From Neurospora intermedia (Eukaryota; Ascomycota; Sordariomycetes; Sordariales; Sordariaceae): a DNA stretch of 64,000 bases. Every line of letters begins with the position of its first letter. Within the stretch, counting starts at the first letter, position 1. The DNA is taken from NCBI GenBank assembly GCA_037102815.1, contig BTPP01000003.1, positions 2,604,001-2,668,000 on the forward strand, in the 5' to 3' direction. The notes below the pieces were generated by a model. The model was given only the letters and a program-made list of their open reading frames with translations, did not search any database and was not told the DNA's origin. Of this stretch, positions 38,934 through 51,386 are shown one piece after another. The position numbers and the translations under genes were made by a program.

Positions 38934-40571
38934 ATGCCCGACGATTCAGAAGACCTCCTCATCCCTCCAGCACATGCTCGCTCGATTTCACCATCGCATA
39001 CCGGCTATACACCACCAACTTCGACGACGCTGATGATGGACGATCTCAGGCACACCCGGGCTGGTGGGCTAAAGAGGAAGAGAGGAGGATGGGTGGTGGT
39101 AGTCTCGTATGTCTTTGACTGGGTCATTATTGCCGTTGCCGGAGTCATTGGCTATATTTTTGGGGCTAAAACCCCAAACAAGAGACCTTTCTCACTTTAC
39201 GATCCCAATATCTCGTATGTGAAATCAGAAAGTTTTTCCGGGCAGTTTCTGCTTGATCCATTCAATTGATGTGATGCTAAGACGTACAAACTCTCCAGAT
39301 TCCCCTTCACAGTAAAGGAAACTGTGCCCGTCTGGCTGGCAGCATGCATCAGCGTGATCGCCCCCATCTTCTTTATTGCCGTCATCTCGCTGATATTCGT
39401 CCCTGGCGCTACCGTACCTCGTGGTACGCCGAAGGCCTTGATCTGGAAGCGAAAGCTATGGGAACTGCATATTGGCTGGCTGGGGTTGGCTCTGTCGATA
39501 GCGTCAGCCTGGCTGATCACGAATGGCATGAAGAACCTTTACGGAAAGCCGCGACCGGATCTTCTCTCGAGATGCCAGCCCGATCTCGCCAATGTCGCCA
39601 AGTATATCGTTGGAGGTTATGCTAATTCCAGCATGAATGGGCACCTGGTCAGCGCAAATATCTGCATGAATCCAGACAAGGCCAAGCTGGATGATGGGTT
39701 CAGGAGTTACCCCAGCGGTCACTCCAGCTCCGCAGCAGCTGGTGAGGACCAACCAGTTCCTACCCAAAGCGGACACTGCTTGGTAGTGGAGAACATGATT
39801 TACTGATTGACTGACATCCCACCAGGTCTCATCTACCTCTCACTTTTCATCGCCAGCAAGTTCGCCATCACAATTCCCTTCCTCGCCTCCGGCACGAATG
39901 TCGATGCCGCCTCCTTCTCCGCCTTTCCCTCGCGGACTCGCCATAACACCGCCATGTCCGCCATGGGCGGGCCCGAATCGTACGAGATGGCCCCGCGAGG
40001 CCCCGCAGGCTCGGGGGGCGGACGGACCTACACGGGCGGCAGCATCGGCGCGGCCGAGGAGAAGCGTCTTGCGCGACACACGCGCGCCGTGGCCGCCGTA
40101 CGCCTCCAGGCTGCCGCGCCGCCGCTCTACCTGCTGCTGATCTGCATCATCCCGTGGTTCGCGTCCATCTTTATCGCCAGTTCGCGCTGGTTCGACTTCC
40201 GCCACCACGGCTTCGACATCCTGTTCGGCTACCTCATCGGCTTGATCTGTGCCTTCTTCTCGTTCCGCTACTACCATCTGCCTATTTCGCAAGGTGCTGG
40301 GTGGGCTTGGGGTCCGCGCAGTCGCGACAAGGCGTTCTGGGCAGGTGTCGGCAGTTACAGCTACTCGACTGATCACAATGTCGGCGAGTACTATCGCGCG
40401 GGAGACGAGGAGGAGGCGCTGAGTCCGGATTCTTTAGACCACGGCAGCAGCTATGGGCGCCCCGTGCAGGTACGGGCCAATGGCACCGGTTTGGAAAGCA
40501 ATGTGGGACCGGACCAGCCTGGTGGGATCATCACGGGGAGGAAACCACCGTCGCTTGACGTTGATCAATGA
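38934..40571 (+). CDS. PAP2-family lipid phosphate phosphatase (Dpp1/Lpp1-like)
   Basis: Three exons, join(38934..39214,39299..39741,39826..40571), give 489 aa. It is an integral membrane enzyme expected to dephosphorylate diacylglycerol pyrophosphate, phosphatidate or related lipid phosphates. All three PAP2 signature motifs are visible: KNLYGKPRP near residue 172, PSGH near 231-234, and SRWFDFRHHGFD near 361-372, which supplies the catalytic His and Asp. About six hydrophobic segments are seen. An insertion of about 60 residues between motifs two and three (SRTRHNTAMSAMGGPESYE and on) is longer than in yeast Dpp1. The acidic, Gly-rich C-terminus is probably cytosolic. Both introns are 84 bp. 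The start at 38934 is the first ATG of the frame; a later MMDDLRH start is possible. It converges on the CK2 beta gene. Confidence 0.93.
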
Positions 40572-41381
40572 GAACAGGTTGACACAGCTTACAGAGAGGG
40601 GTATATGACGATCAGATATGAAAGGTAGATTTCGACGCATTGTCGGATCAGAAGAGTAAAGGTGCATTTTCCGAAAGTAGGGACTTGGCCCGGGTGGGTG
40701 GGCTTGATGACAAAAGCGATTATACCTCTAAACGAGGAAATATGAGGAACAACAAATGGTTTTATGTCACCAACATGGGTTTTGGTACAGGCTCTCTTAT
40801 GTTCAGGAGGCGTTTGAGATAGGGAAATGAGGAATCTATCCATATATACAAATATCTACCTGGTAACTCTTCAAGGGAAGTTTGAGCACACTGGTCTTCG
40901 GCATTAATCAAAGTGTTTATACCGTAGTAACAGTTCATTTATCTGAAAGGTTCATGTTGCCGCATGACACCGCTTGTGAAATTTTCCTCAATAGACGCTT
41001 GGATGTATGGTCTGGTCGTTTTGAGTTTTCACGCTCCAATAGACTGCCTTTCAAGCGTTAAGTTCGATGTCCGGTCGATTTGACGATTGGTTTTTAGGAG
41101 GCTTGACACAGAGAAGGGTGCGGTTCAGCACAGACGAAGAGAAGCAAAGCCCCCAAGGTGAGAAGAAATCGTCGGGTAAGAATCGAAAAGACGTATAGCT
41201 AGACCAAAGAACATAAACACTCTATCAATGGCTCTCTCTCCCTTATTCGCATCGATCCCGAGGTCCGCTGTGTAGAGGCTTATGGGGTGCGGGGATAAAA
41301 ACAAAAAAAAACAAAGATAAGAGAGACACCTGTACTCATACTTTGTTACTCAATACTGTATGGTATATGCATTCCACCACC
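40572..41381. other. convergent intergenic region
   Basis: Between two convergent stops; it should contain the 3' UTRs of the lipid phosphatase (plus) and CK2 beta (minus). No gene was seen. Confidence 0.5.
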
Positions 41382-42668
41382 TCAAAAGATCCCGTACCTC
41401 GCCTGTTCCATCCACTCATCGAACTCGACTTCAGCCTGCTCTTCATAGTCCTCCCCTAGCCTGAGACTCCGTCGCAGCCTTGCAGCAGCAGACCTGAGAG
41501 GTGTCAGCCAATAGGTTGGCTCGTTTGGCTCGTTTGGTAGCTCAGCTTCATCGTCAGCTTCGTCGCCCGCTCCAATCGTGGCTTCTGAATTCCAATACTC
41601 TTCATCTGCTTCCCCTCCAGTAGCAGCAGGCTCTTTCTAATGAACGCCTTCACCGCCGGCAGCAACGCCTCCCGGTGCTGTACCTGCCGCCGCCGCCGCA
41701 TGTTGCTGTTGGGCACCTTCAGCCTCATCCATAGCAGCCAGCTCCTCCTCTTCCTCCTCTTCCTCCTCCTCCTCCTCATCATCATCGTCAAGCTCAGCCT
41801 CGTCCTCGGCGTCCTTGAACCCGCTCTCGACCTCGAGCTTCCTCAGCCGCCTACGCATCTCGTCCCGCTGGCTGTTCTGCCAGCGCACCAGAGCGGCAGC
41901 GGCGTGCACCTTGAAGCCGTAGCAGCGCGGGATGTAGCGCTCGACGCTCTTGGCGGGCACCAGGGTCGGGTATACCTGAAAGAAGATGTTGTGGAACGAG
42001 GTGCCGAAGTAGGCGCCGTCAATGGCGGCGTGGCGCGACGACTTGGGGTTGTAGATATCCTCGCACCGCGCGCAGTACAGCTTCACCGGCTTGGAGTTGG
42101 GCACGTCCGAGAGACCCATGGGCAGCAGAGGGTGCGAGGAACACATGACGCGCGGGCACTTGCCAAAGTCGGCTTTTTTGTACTTTTCGAACTGTTGGTT
42201 TTGAGGGGGGGAAGTGCGTTAGTCACAGATGAAGACGAGGGGACGCTGGATGAAGATGGGATGTTGAGGGTTAATTACTAACCATTTTTTGAAGACCCCG
42301 CGTTGTGACAATGTATCGAGCATGGACAAGACCGTACAGGTGCCTAGCAGACTTCTCTATTGTTTCCCGCATGTCGTCATCGCAGTCGAGGTCGAAGACA
42401 TCGGTGATGAGATCGAGAGCATATTGGTAGTACTGGACCTCAGTGTTGAGACCGGTTAGATTGAACCTATCAGTGATGTAGTCCTCGTCAATTTCGCAAA
42501 AGTACTCATTGCCTCGCGAGGAAATAAACTGCAGGCAGACGCGCAAATGTTAGCATGATTGGGGAACCGTTACTGTAGTAAACAATAACAACAATTGCAA
42601 GAGAAGCATACCCAGTCGCGCCAATAGCTGGCATAGTCACTCTCAGACTCGCTCACAAAGTCATCCAT
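41382..42668 (-). CDS. ckb1: casein kinase 2 beta (regulatory) subunit
   Basis: My preferred model is complement(join(41382..41605,41684..42191,42283..42528,42612..42668)), 344 aa. Without the last intron the frame stops at 41637 and gives 285 aa. CK2 beta dimerises and docks two catalytic subunits. It starts MDDFVSESESDYASYWRDWF, carries the acidic loop DFDLDCDDDM-type segment, and has the dimerising zinc ribbon with C113, C118, C141 and C144 (CPRVMC...CARC). Core motifs SSRHAAIDGAYFGTSF and YIPRCYGFKVH follow. The tail after the core is very acidic (a run of Asp and Glu), as in filamentous fungi. Past the TAG at 41637 the same frame stays coding-like for 84 codons (EEYWNSEATIGAGDEADDEAE, EFDEWMEQARYGIF), so I infer a small intron of 78 bp that removes the stop. 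The core call is certain; the C-terminal join is not. Confidence 0.9.
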
Positions 42669-43731
42669 GGCCGGCGACACCAAGTCTATGCTCGGCGCAT
42701 AAAAAGAACGGAGGAAGGTGGTGGTGGGAGGAAAGTGGGCGCGAACGACGGTCGGCTGGCGCTTCGCATCAACGAGGCCAAAATCCCGGGTGCCGGGGTG
42801 AAGTACGGCGTTTGAACCTTTTGTTGGGCCGGACTAATGAGCGCCGGGCCGTAGATGGGGAGTGGGAGGTCCGAGTCGGATGAGATTGAGCTGGCACAAG
42901 GCACAATGACGACAAGATGTTGGAGAGGATTGTGATGCTTTTTCGCGACGGTTCGATGGGAGTTCAGGTGGAAGAGGGTTCAAAGCCGTCCCTGGTGCAG
43001 GGCAACGGCAGGGCAGGCGAGGGGGTCTGGACTCTGGACCGGGAGCCAAACAGGCTGACAGTCCATGACAAGGGACTTTTTTTTTTGGTGGGGGGTTCAT
43101 CGCCGTTGCAGTGGTCCCCGCAGGGCAGGTTGCAGTGCCCCCCCGCCCCTGGCTCATCGCAGTCTGTTTAGCAGCAGTCCCGACCTACTACACTACATAC
43201 CTCTAGAGGTAGGTTATCAGGTCTGCAAAATCGACCATCTGACTAGGTAGCGGGCGGGTACCTTTCGTCGGCCTCCAATCAGCCCAACGGCCCAGCGTGT
43301 GACTCTAATTGTAGGTTCGCAGGTACTAAAGATGGAAGCATGTACTATATCATTAAGGTAGGTATTCTCTTGGGCGTCATGACGTTCAGTGATAGAGTCT
43401 ATGCCTAGGTAATCTTGAGCAGGTATATTATTGGAGCAGGAAAAAAAAATTATATATATATAAAAATAGAAAATAAAAAAAAATTAGGAAAGGGGGATAG
43501 GAACGCCAGTCGCCTGTGATTATAGCTGTTCTAGATTATCTTGAAACATCCCGGCTTCTATAACATCTGTGTTGCCCTACAACATGTGTCTCGAGCTCAA
43601 GATCCCCGCTTCATCATAAAGTGACGTTCTGGTAGGATCGTGAGCGCCACGGCTATGGATATCCAACAATCCTATAACCAAATATCCGCTTTCCAATTTC
43701 CATGTGGATTTGGCCTCCATAAGCCACTTGA
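42669..43731. other. upstream region of ckb1 and 3' flank of ric1
   Basis: The promoter and leader of the minus-strand CK2 beta gene lie at its left. A TACCTCTAGAGGTA palindrome sits at 43198-43211. An A/T-rich simple stretch lies at 43440-43495, near the 3' end of ric1. No gene was recognised. Confidence 0.5.
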
Positions 43732-46700
43732 TTAACCTTCGTAGCGATTAGCACTGACAACGCTGCCGGCGTCGCTGATTGTGCGCCTGTCAGCATCCCA
43801 GTCACTACCTATAATCCCCTTGGTATTAGAAATCAATGAGCTGGTAGTGCTGGAAGCACCGTTAGCACCACCACCCTGAGGAACTCCAAGCATTGTGCCC
43901 AGCCCGCTGCCTACGCTGCCATGGCCATCCTCCAGCTCACTTTCCTGCTTCACTCGCATCTTGGCCAGCTCCATTGCTTCACGCAGCGTGTCCCCCGTTT
44001 CATCGAGCGCTGCCAAAAACCGCGCCAGCTCTTTGCATAGCTCCCAGTCGCCCTCGCGCATTGCTCTGCTTAAGAGACGCACACTCTGCTCGCTTGCTGT
44101 TGCGAGTTCGTCAAAGGTATGGAGGATGAGCAAGTAGCCGCCAGCAGTCTTGAGGCTGCCACGCTGCAAGCTCTCCTCAAACAGCTCCTGAGGTGGAGGG
44201 AGATAGGCGAACAGAGTACGCCAGGAACGCACTTCCGTCTTGCGGGTACACTGCACCACAATGTCCAAGTACTGCTTGAACGATGAGAGAAGTGACAGCA
44301 CGCGTGGGAGGATGGCATGTTCTGGAGCAGGCGGAGGATGGGCATCCACCTCCTCGTCCAGGACATGGTGCAGAAGTATTTCCAGTCCATGCGCAAAGTA
44401 CTCAAGGTGCTCATATTGCTGAGCTAACCGCAACGCCTCAATCGGTCTGTTATTACTAAGGTAGAACCGCAGTATATCGGGTAGAAAGAGGTGCGTCTGG
44501 GATTGTTAGCAGGAAACTCTTGTAAATGCCACGCATTCTGATCGAGGGGCTTACCCGTATCGAGAAACGGAAGAAGGAGAAGCTGACATCACGGCGCTGG
44601 ATAAGATCGGACTCGACGCCAAGTACTATGGCTTTGCTGAGCAGAGCGGATAGGGGATAAAAGTCGATAGGGATTGATGTCATGGGTGGAAGCTCTCTCG
44701 TGGCTTCTCCAGAGGTGGCCCTCAAAACTGGCTCGACATCCGTCCAGGTCTTGATTTCACTACCGTCAAAGATCCATAGCGAATTACGTAAACTGTCGTC
44801 AGCCGCAGCCGTAAAGACCTGCTTTTCGGAAGGTGTCAGGACGCCGCCCACAAATGGCTGGTCCCTCATGCTAACGTAGAATTCGAGATTGTTCGCAATA
44901 ACGCGCATATCGTATTTGAGACCGCCTTCATTGTATGAGGGCCGAAGGAGGACCAGCTTGCCGTCTACCAAGAACAAGACAGAAGCATGAGCCACGTCTT
45001 GGGATGGGTCTCCGTCTAACAGCTGGCTCTCGGGCAAAATCCAGCTTAAACCTCGAACTCGTGCGGGCGATCGAATGATGCCATGGAAAGCTATGTGACC
45101 AACTTCCACCAGCCTAACGGTGCCACCAAATGGTGCAAATATGAAATGGTAAAGGAGGTTGTCGTAAGTATAAACGAGCAGCGAGTCTTCGCCAGACGGG
45201 GTGACTAGGACAACGGGCGCCGACATCTCTTGGGTATGTAGCACGTTCGAGCTATCGAGGGATGCCTCCCGCGAGTAGAGACGGAGTTCGAAGCTTCTAT
45301 TGGCCTCCACGGCAGCAACCAGGATGTTCTGGTACCAACACATGCCACCCTTTACCATAAATTGGTTCTCCGCGTCCCCATCCACAAACGTCTTCCAGCG
45401 ACCGCTGTTAACGCTATAGTGAGCCAAGCCTCTCCTGCCCGCAACTGCAACATATCGACCATCGCTGGAGATGGCAGTACACCTGATTGGCCAATGGTTC
45501 ATAAGATAGCTGGCTGGTATTCTAGCTGTATGCCACAGCCCAGGTTCGGCCGAGATCGAAGTAAGATCGGGAAGGTCATATCCCCTATAGACCATGACGC
45601 TGGAAGTGCTCTGCAGCACGGTCCTGAAGAGATTTGCAGAGTTGTAGCATCCGGTCACTGCGCTTCGTGCCATCTCTAGCAGCCATATCGATTCATGGGC
45701 TCGCCCCACAAGCAACAGTTCACAGCCACCTCCGATCCAGGCTGCGTCCAGGACACCGGATATCCACTCTTCCCCGGTTGTGCTAGCAATGGTTTGATCG
45801 GCCCCAAAGCTGTTACTCAGTGGCTTGCCGTATACACTCCATGTTGCCCATCCCTTTTCGTAGCCAGCGAAAAGACAATAGCCATCGGGAGAGTAGCTAA
45901 GTGTTGTAAGTCTGCCACAAGTGTGATTTGAAGCAGGGAGGTTGTGGACGTGAGAAGCTGGAATGTTTCCAGAGTAATCTTTTGCAGAAAACACGCGAAT
46001 GTTGCCATCTGCGCAGCCCACAGCAATGAGAGAGAAGACCGCGTTGACGATGCAACGTATGGCTTGTTCACCAGGTGTCTGCGGCGTATAAAAGCAATAG
46101 CCCTTGAAAAGCTTCTTTGGGTCGGGCGGCTGCTTGGTATCGGGTTCTAGTTGGCTGCCAGTGATGCGCTGGACAGCGTACGCTTTGCCGTCACTGGTCA
46201 CCCATGTGGACAGGTTCATGCGCCTGTCATGAGTCATCTCGCGAACCATGAGCCTCTTGTCAACCCAGCCCATGCGGCTCAATAGCTCTGTGCTGGTCTG
46301 ACTTCCGGAGCTGTCTGGGGTCCATCGGATGCATTGAACTGCCGCAGGTTTCCGCGTAGCCACTACCAACTCGTCATCCAAAGCCAGAGCACTCTCAATG
46401 CCGGCGTCCACTTTGATAACCATGCGGAAACGAACGCTGACATCCCTAACTCCCGAACCCTCACCGGGGCCCCATAGTATTTGGTCGGGGGCTATCGCTC
46501 CCGGGCCGCCTGCGTGGGTTTGCCGCCGCTTCTGAACGTTGGTATGACTGGAAAAATGGGGTTTGTAGACTCGGGAGTCGGCATCGGTAGCCAGAGAGTA
46601 GGTGATCAGATAGCCCAGGCTTGTGCGTACGACAAATATGGCGGCGTCCGGACGCAGCATCAAGCTCGTGTTGGTACCGTAGGATTTGAGTGACGCCTCG

Positions 46701-47194
46701 GATCGAACAACAACAGCCAAAACAACCGTTGGCTAACACATAAGTAAGCAGGGCAGAAATCCAAGGGGAGGGAGAAGGGAAGCATGGTGAGAGTCTACCT
46801 TTGTCTGCCAGATGGTCATTGATGTCGAGGTGATGACGGCGAACAAGTGGCCAGCTCTGGCAACTCGAAGAGCCAGTATTGGTTCCCTGGGCGGAGCATT
46901 GGAACGCGAGGGTTCTGGAGGAGGCGAAGATGGTGGTTCAGACTGCCCGTCATCGTAGTAGTCGTGCTCGACGGACTTGATGGCCGGTGTGAAAGGTGCT
47001 ACCGGAGTGATCGGCGTAGGGGGGACACTCGAGGCATCGTGACCGTCGGCGGCGGGACCTGGGGATAGCAGAGAGGCCCTGGTAGGTCTTTGATCGGGGG
47101 CCGGTAATCCATCGTGAGAGTAAAGATGAGGATAGGATGGCGGGCAGCTGGCGCTTGTCGCATATATCCGAGGAGTTCCAATAGGCCAGTACAT
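43732..47194 (-). CDS. ric1: Ric1, Golgi Rab6/Ypt6 exchange factor subunit
   Basis: Three exons, complement(join(43732..44496,44555..46732,46799..47194)), give 1112 aa. Ric1 with Rgp1 forms the guanine nucleotide exchange factor for Ypt6/Rab6 and supports retrograde traffic to the Golgi. The N-terminus MYWPIGTPRIYA begins a WD40/beta-propeller region, interrupted by a Pro/Ser-rich disordered insert at about residues 30-105. Family landmarks are KPAAVQCIRWTPD, GRLTTLSYSPDGYCLFAGYEKGW, and WPIRCTAISSDGRYVAVAGRRGLAHYS. The C-terminal RIC1 helical domain includes LPDILRFYLSNNRPIEALRLAQQYEHLEYFAHGLEILLHHVLDEE and DWELCKELARFLAALDETGD. Two introns of 66 and 58 bp are phase 0. It is divergent from the tex1 gene, with only 876 bp between the starts. 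Confidence 0.95.
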
Positions 47195-48070
47195 GGCTTT
47201 CCGAAGCCGATGCCTTCACGGCGGCCTCATGCGCATCAACAGCCTCAATACTCGTTGTCGATCGTAGAGTCAAATCATGTCGAGCCTGGATTGGCACTCT
47301 AGGCGGGACAGGAGGTAGTCGTGGGCTCCGAGTCCCGTACCTCTAGTGGTGGTGATGGTGCCGAGTGAGGTCGTCGAGTGTTGATGGGGCCGTCGGGTGT
47401 TCTGGTAGATGGATATTCAACCAAGTTGGGGCGTTCCGTGAACACCTCCAGGGGGAGCAGACGGTAGGTGTCGAATTGGATGCCCGGGGAAGTACGTCCA
47501 CGCTGTAGTACAGACTACATGCTGTAAACGGCGCCGGTGTTAGGCGCCGCGTTAGTGTCTGTCAGTCGAAGGCCCCAGCGTCCGATCAATGGAACTCCTT
47601 GCGAGCAGCCACCCACCTCCATCCAGGTGTCGGATGTACCTTGCGTTAGTGCACAGACAACAACCGCAATGCAAGAATCCATTGAACGAACGACTTAGGT
47701 AACGACCGCCCGGACAAATAACAAAGCATCGATCTCGACCTAGCTCTTCCCAAGATCTATCTACCTTACCGGGTAGGCATGAAAGACCTTTCGATCCTCA
47801 CTTTCTTCATTCCTCTCATTTTTTGACGCCCTTGTTCTCATCCTCCAGGCACCTTGACATCCCGTCTTCACGTTCCACTGACGACGGAATCATCATTCAT
47901 CCAGCTACCCAACTGGACTTGAAATACGTTGACTTCAGCCTCACTGCGTACGTACGGAGTTAGCTAACCATACCAACAGCCACCTCTACCACCTCACTCT
48001 TTTCACACGTTTTCAGCATCCCAGGCTGGACTGACAGGTTGGCTTGGAAAGAACTTGAGAAGACGGCAGC
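47195..48070. promoter_or_regulatory. short shared promoter of ric1 and tex1
   Basis: The 876 bp between divergent starts must hold both promoters and leaders. CT-rich leader DNA precedes the tex1 start. No gene was seen. Confidence 0.5.
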
Positions 48071-49358
48071 ATGGCTCCACTTCTACGCCCCAGATATAGT
48101 TTGCCCAAGGAGAAGTTTTCGGCGTACTTTGGGCCCCTCAAGAGTCAGTCTTACAACGACACCACCTCCGGGCCTCGGGGTGGTGGTGGAAGCCATCACA
48201 GGTACCTCGCCCATCATTGCCAGAGCTTTCCCATGCCGCCATAATCCAAAACGGTCATATATCGTTCCTCACTAACGACGGTCACTTGCTAGCCTAAGCA
48301 CAATAGCCTGGAACCCCTTGGGAACTCTTATTGCCACTGGTGCTGTTGACAAGACACTTCGTGTCTGGAATCCCGAGAAGCCCAATGTCAAATTTTCAAC
48401 CGAACTCAAAGGTCATGCTTCTCCGATTGAAAAAGTCGCCTTCAACCCTGTCAAGGATGCTGAACTCTGCAGCGTCAGTAGCGATGGCGCTGTCAAGATC
48501 TGGGACGTAAGGACAAAGGCATGTGTCAACGAGGTCAAGGTTTCTGGGCACGCCACGTCCCTGGCCTGGGCACCCGATGGATCCTCCTTACTCGTTGGTA
48601 GCAAGGTAGGTGTTCTGCAAGTTCCAAAGTCTAGAATCCACAGGCTGACCGTTGTTCAGAATGGTGATTTGTTCCACATTCAGCCCTCCCAGTCTTCCAT
48701 CATTTCGACCCACCATCAACCGGTCGGCACAAACCAGATGGCTTTCTGTTGGAGTGGTGACAAGGTGTTTCTGCCCACCAACGAAGGAAGGATACGCATT
48801 TTGTCCTACCCCGACTTCGAACCTGTTCTGCATGTGAACTACGCCGTCCCCGAGGGCGAGTCGACTGAGTTCACCCTCAAAGGCCATACAGCATCTTGCC
48901 TAACGGCTGAGCTCTCTCCCACGGGCAAATACTTGGCAACGGGAGGCGCCGATTCCATCATCTCCTTGTTTGACACCAAAGACTGGGTTTGCCAGCGGAC
49001 AGTAACCCGCATGGTTGGGCCGGTCAAAAGCATAAGTACCTCACCCCCGTTTGCTCACCGGAGTCGTTTCGTTACTAAACACATCCCCAGGCTTCACATT
49101 TGATGGTAGTTATGTGGTTGGTGGCTGTGAAGAAGGTACGTCATTCACTCTTTGGTCATGCACTTGTGATGGAGAATGTTAACTCGCTCGATAGGTGGTA
49201 GCTTGGAAGTTACTCATACCGAGACGGGCGAGCATGTCCACACCTTCAAGACAGCTGGTACTTGTGAAGCAGTGGCATGGGCACCTACCAGATACTGCCT
49301 TGCTTACAGTGATCTAGGCGTACTCCGCATCATCGGCGTGGACACGGATAGAAAGTGA
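48071..49358 (+). CDS. tex1: THO complex WD40 subunit Tex1/THOC3
   Basis: Five exons, join(48071..48201,48293..48605,48660..49035,49091..49135,49195..49358), give 342 aa, the normal length for the family. Tex1/THOC3 is the beta-propeller subunit of the TREX/THO complex, which couples transcription to mRNA export. Strong family matches are TIAWNPLGTLIATGAVDKTLRVWNP, ELKGHASPIEKVAFNPVKDAELCSVSSDG and GHTASCLTAELSPTGKYLATGG. The C-terminus reads GEHVHTFKTAGTCEAVAWAPTRYCLAYSDLG and ends at DTDRK. Repeated GH...WD spacing fits about six to seven blades. Exon four has just 45 bp (FTFDGSYVVGGCEE). The introns are 54-91 bp, the first with an ACTAAC branch site. The 54 bp second intron is stop-free and in frame, so retention would insert 18 residues. 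Confidence 0.95.
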
Positions 49359-51386
49359 GCAGACTGTACAGAGAGTGATGCTCTGAAAGTTTTTCACCGC
49401 TTAACAGTAGAATGAGCGTGCTATGGCACCATGCAACAGCAAAAGGTCAAAGGTGGTCGTATTGGCAGCATACAGCTGATGGGCTATGCCATACCCCGCG
49501 TATGCAACGAGAAGGGTCAATAGGTGTCCCTTAATGGGTCCAGCCAGTCTCGGCTGAGTTAATCCCAAGGAGGCTTTGTTGGGAGGCATACCGCAACAGG
49601 CAGTTACAACGAGGTTCTTCCTACCAAGCGGGAACTATGATAGAAAACCACCGGACCGCCAAACCTCAATGATGGAAGAGTCAAGGCAGTTCCGTCAGTG
49701 GGAACCAGGGAGATGTGCATATGGGGTTATGTTCACACCTAGCAAGGCAAGGGAGAACAAAGACAGATGCCCAGACTACGCCGTGGTTACAGGCCCACTG
49801 GGCTTTGGTGAGTTTCGTGATTCAGATAGCTGAAGAATCTTCGTTTCCCTGCTTTGATTTTCTGTTTTCATCAGCGATCGTGATTCATTCCAATGTCTTC
49901 AGAGAAACCTTGCAGAGTCTCGGAGGCTGTGGGTAGCAGAAGGTGCAGGTCACAGCGGATCCAAGTCCCGACTTCGATATATACATCATATGTTAGGGGG
50001 GGGGGGGGGGGGGGGGGGAGTGCATACGATGGACTGGATTGGACAGAGCCACTAACAATCTAGCCACAACAGGGATGACCAGACGGGGTGCGCAGGTGCG
50101 CTACGTAATATCATGGGTCAAGTACATAGTTCTCGAGATAACTCCAGCGAAGCACGCCCTCAAGTTTACACGCGACGAGTGTCCCACATACACAGTATCT
50201 CCGAGTTTCGTAATACTACTCAAGAAGTAGTTGGACGAATTCATTCTTCTAGCGTATAATTTTCAAGCCCAAAAACTTACCTCCTGTCATTAACAGTTGC
50301 AGAGCCTCAACGCTACACCTTTCGGGCCACTGTTCATATTTATTAGGGACCAAATCCGGCTTCTGTGGTCAAATGGCCTAAATGAGCAGTGTCACTGACC
50401 AGCTGAGCCAATTCTATACTTTGTACGACACTCTATGAGAACAACGCTGACCGGCATGAAGACCACAGACTACCTCACTTTGTTGTAGTAGCTGAAAGTG
50501 CATCCAGCTTGACATGGCTTCGAGGACTGGTGTTAACGTGTTGCCAAGCTTCTAAGTCCCGTCACCTAACAGTCATCCACGTTTTAGTATGTAGACAGGG
50601 TAGCAGTTGAGGTACTACCCATTCACATCAGCTAGAGCGTTCCAGAGGTCCAGCAAGTAAGGTATTCTAGCTATACAAGCAAACGGAAGTACCCAGACTA
50701 ATACCACTATCTAGCTCTACATTGGGCCTGATGTGCCTGGGTCTATCCTAGGTGGCCGAGGTGGTCTAATAGGAGGCTCGGGAGGTTACGCGCCCTTATA
50801 GTCAACGGCTGCGACCAACCATCAACTCGAACGACAGGACGTTTGGTTTATGGGTGAGGTCAGTGGGGAAACTTCCTTTCTCTGTTAAACCAACATTCAC
50901 AAGCCATTCGACAACTTTATCAACCCGGACACACAATAGGTAGCCTCAAAGTAGCTACTCAAGGTAGGTACCTAAGCTTATCGTACTCCAGACCCCCTAA
51001 ACCCTACCTTTTCAACCCACATCAGCCGTTCACCTGCCAACCTATATCTTCGTTTGCTTACTTTCCCATAGCTCCAACACCTTCCCATTCAGATGAAGGA
51101 TCATCGAGTGTGACCGAAACTTCTATGCCTCAGAAGCTGGTTAAAAAACACAAGCAACAGTATCAATCGTTTGGCTTTCTTAGAATCTTTGCCTTGTCGA
51201 ATTAATCTTAACTCCATTCTCCTCATTGCGTATTCGTTTAGCTGCCTGGACTGGAGCAGGTGCACTTGCTGTACATCTTCAACAATCAGCATCGGATTAC
51301 CCTTACCCGCTTGACAGAACGCTGAGAAACTCGTTGCTCCTCCGACGACTCAATTCCTGTTCGCCTCATAGCAAAACTTCTTGGAC
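49359..51386. other. intergenic with a G23 tract, promoter of the zinc-cluster gene
   Basis: Two kilobases without a recognisable gene. A G23 run occupies 49996-50018. A GGTAGGTACC cluster lies at 50963-50972. CT-rich leader-like DNA precedes the ATG at 51387. Confidence 0.45.
49996..50018. repeat. G23 homopolymer
   Basis: Twenty-three consecutive G residues, 640 bp beyond the tex1 stop. The exact length may be an assembly estimate. Confidence 0.95.

Noticed and set aside
50745-50830. tRNA-like string with a GGCCGAGGTGGTCTAA segment
   Set aside because: Resembles a D arm of a type II tRNA, but I could not find a matching anticodon arm, T arm or closing acceptor stem.
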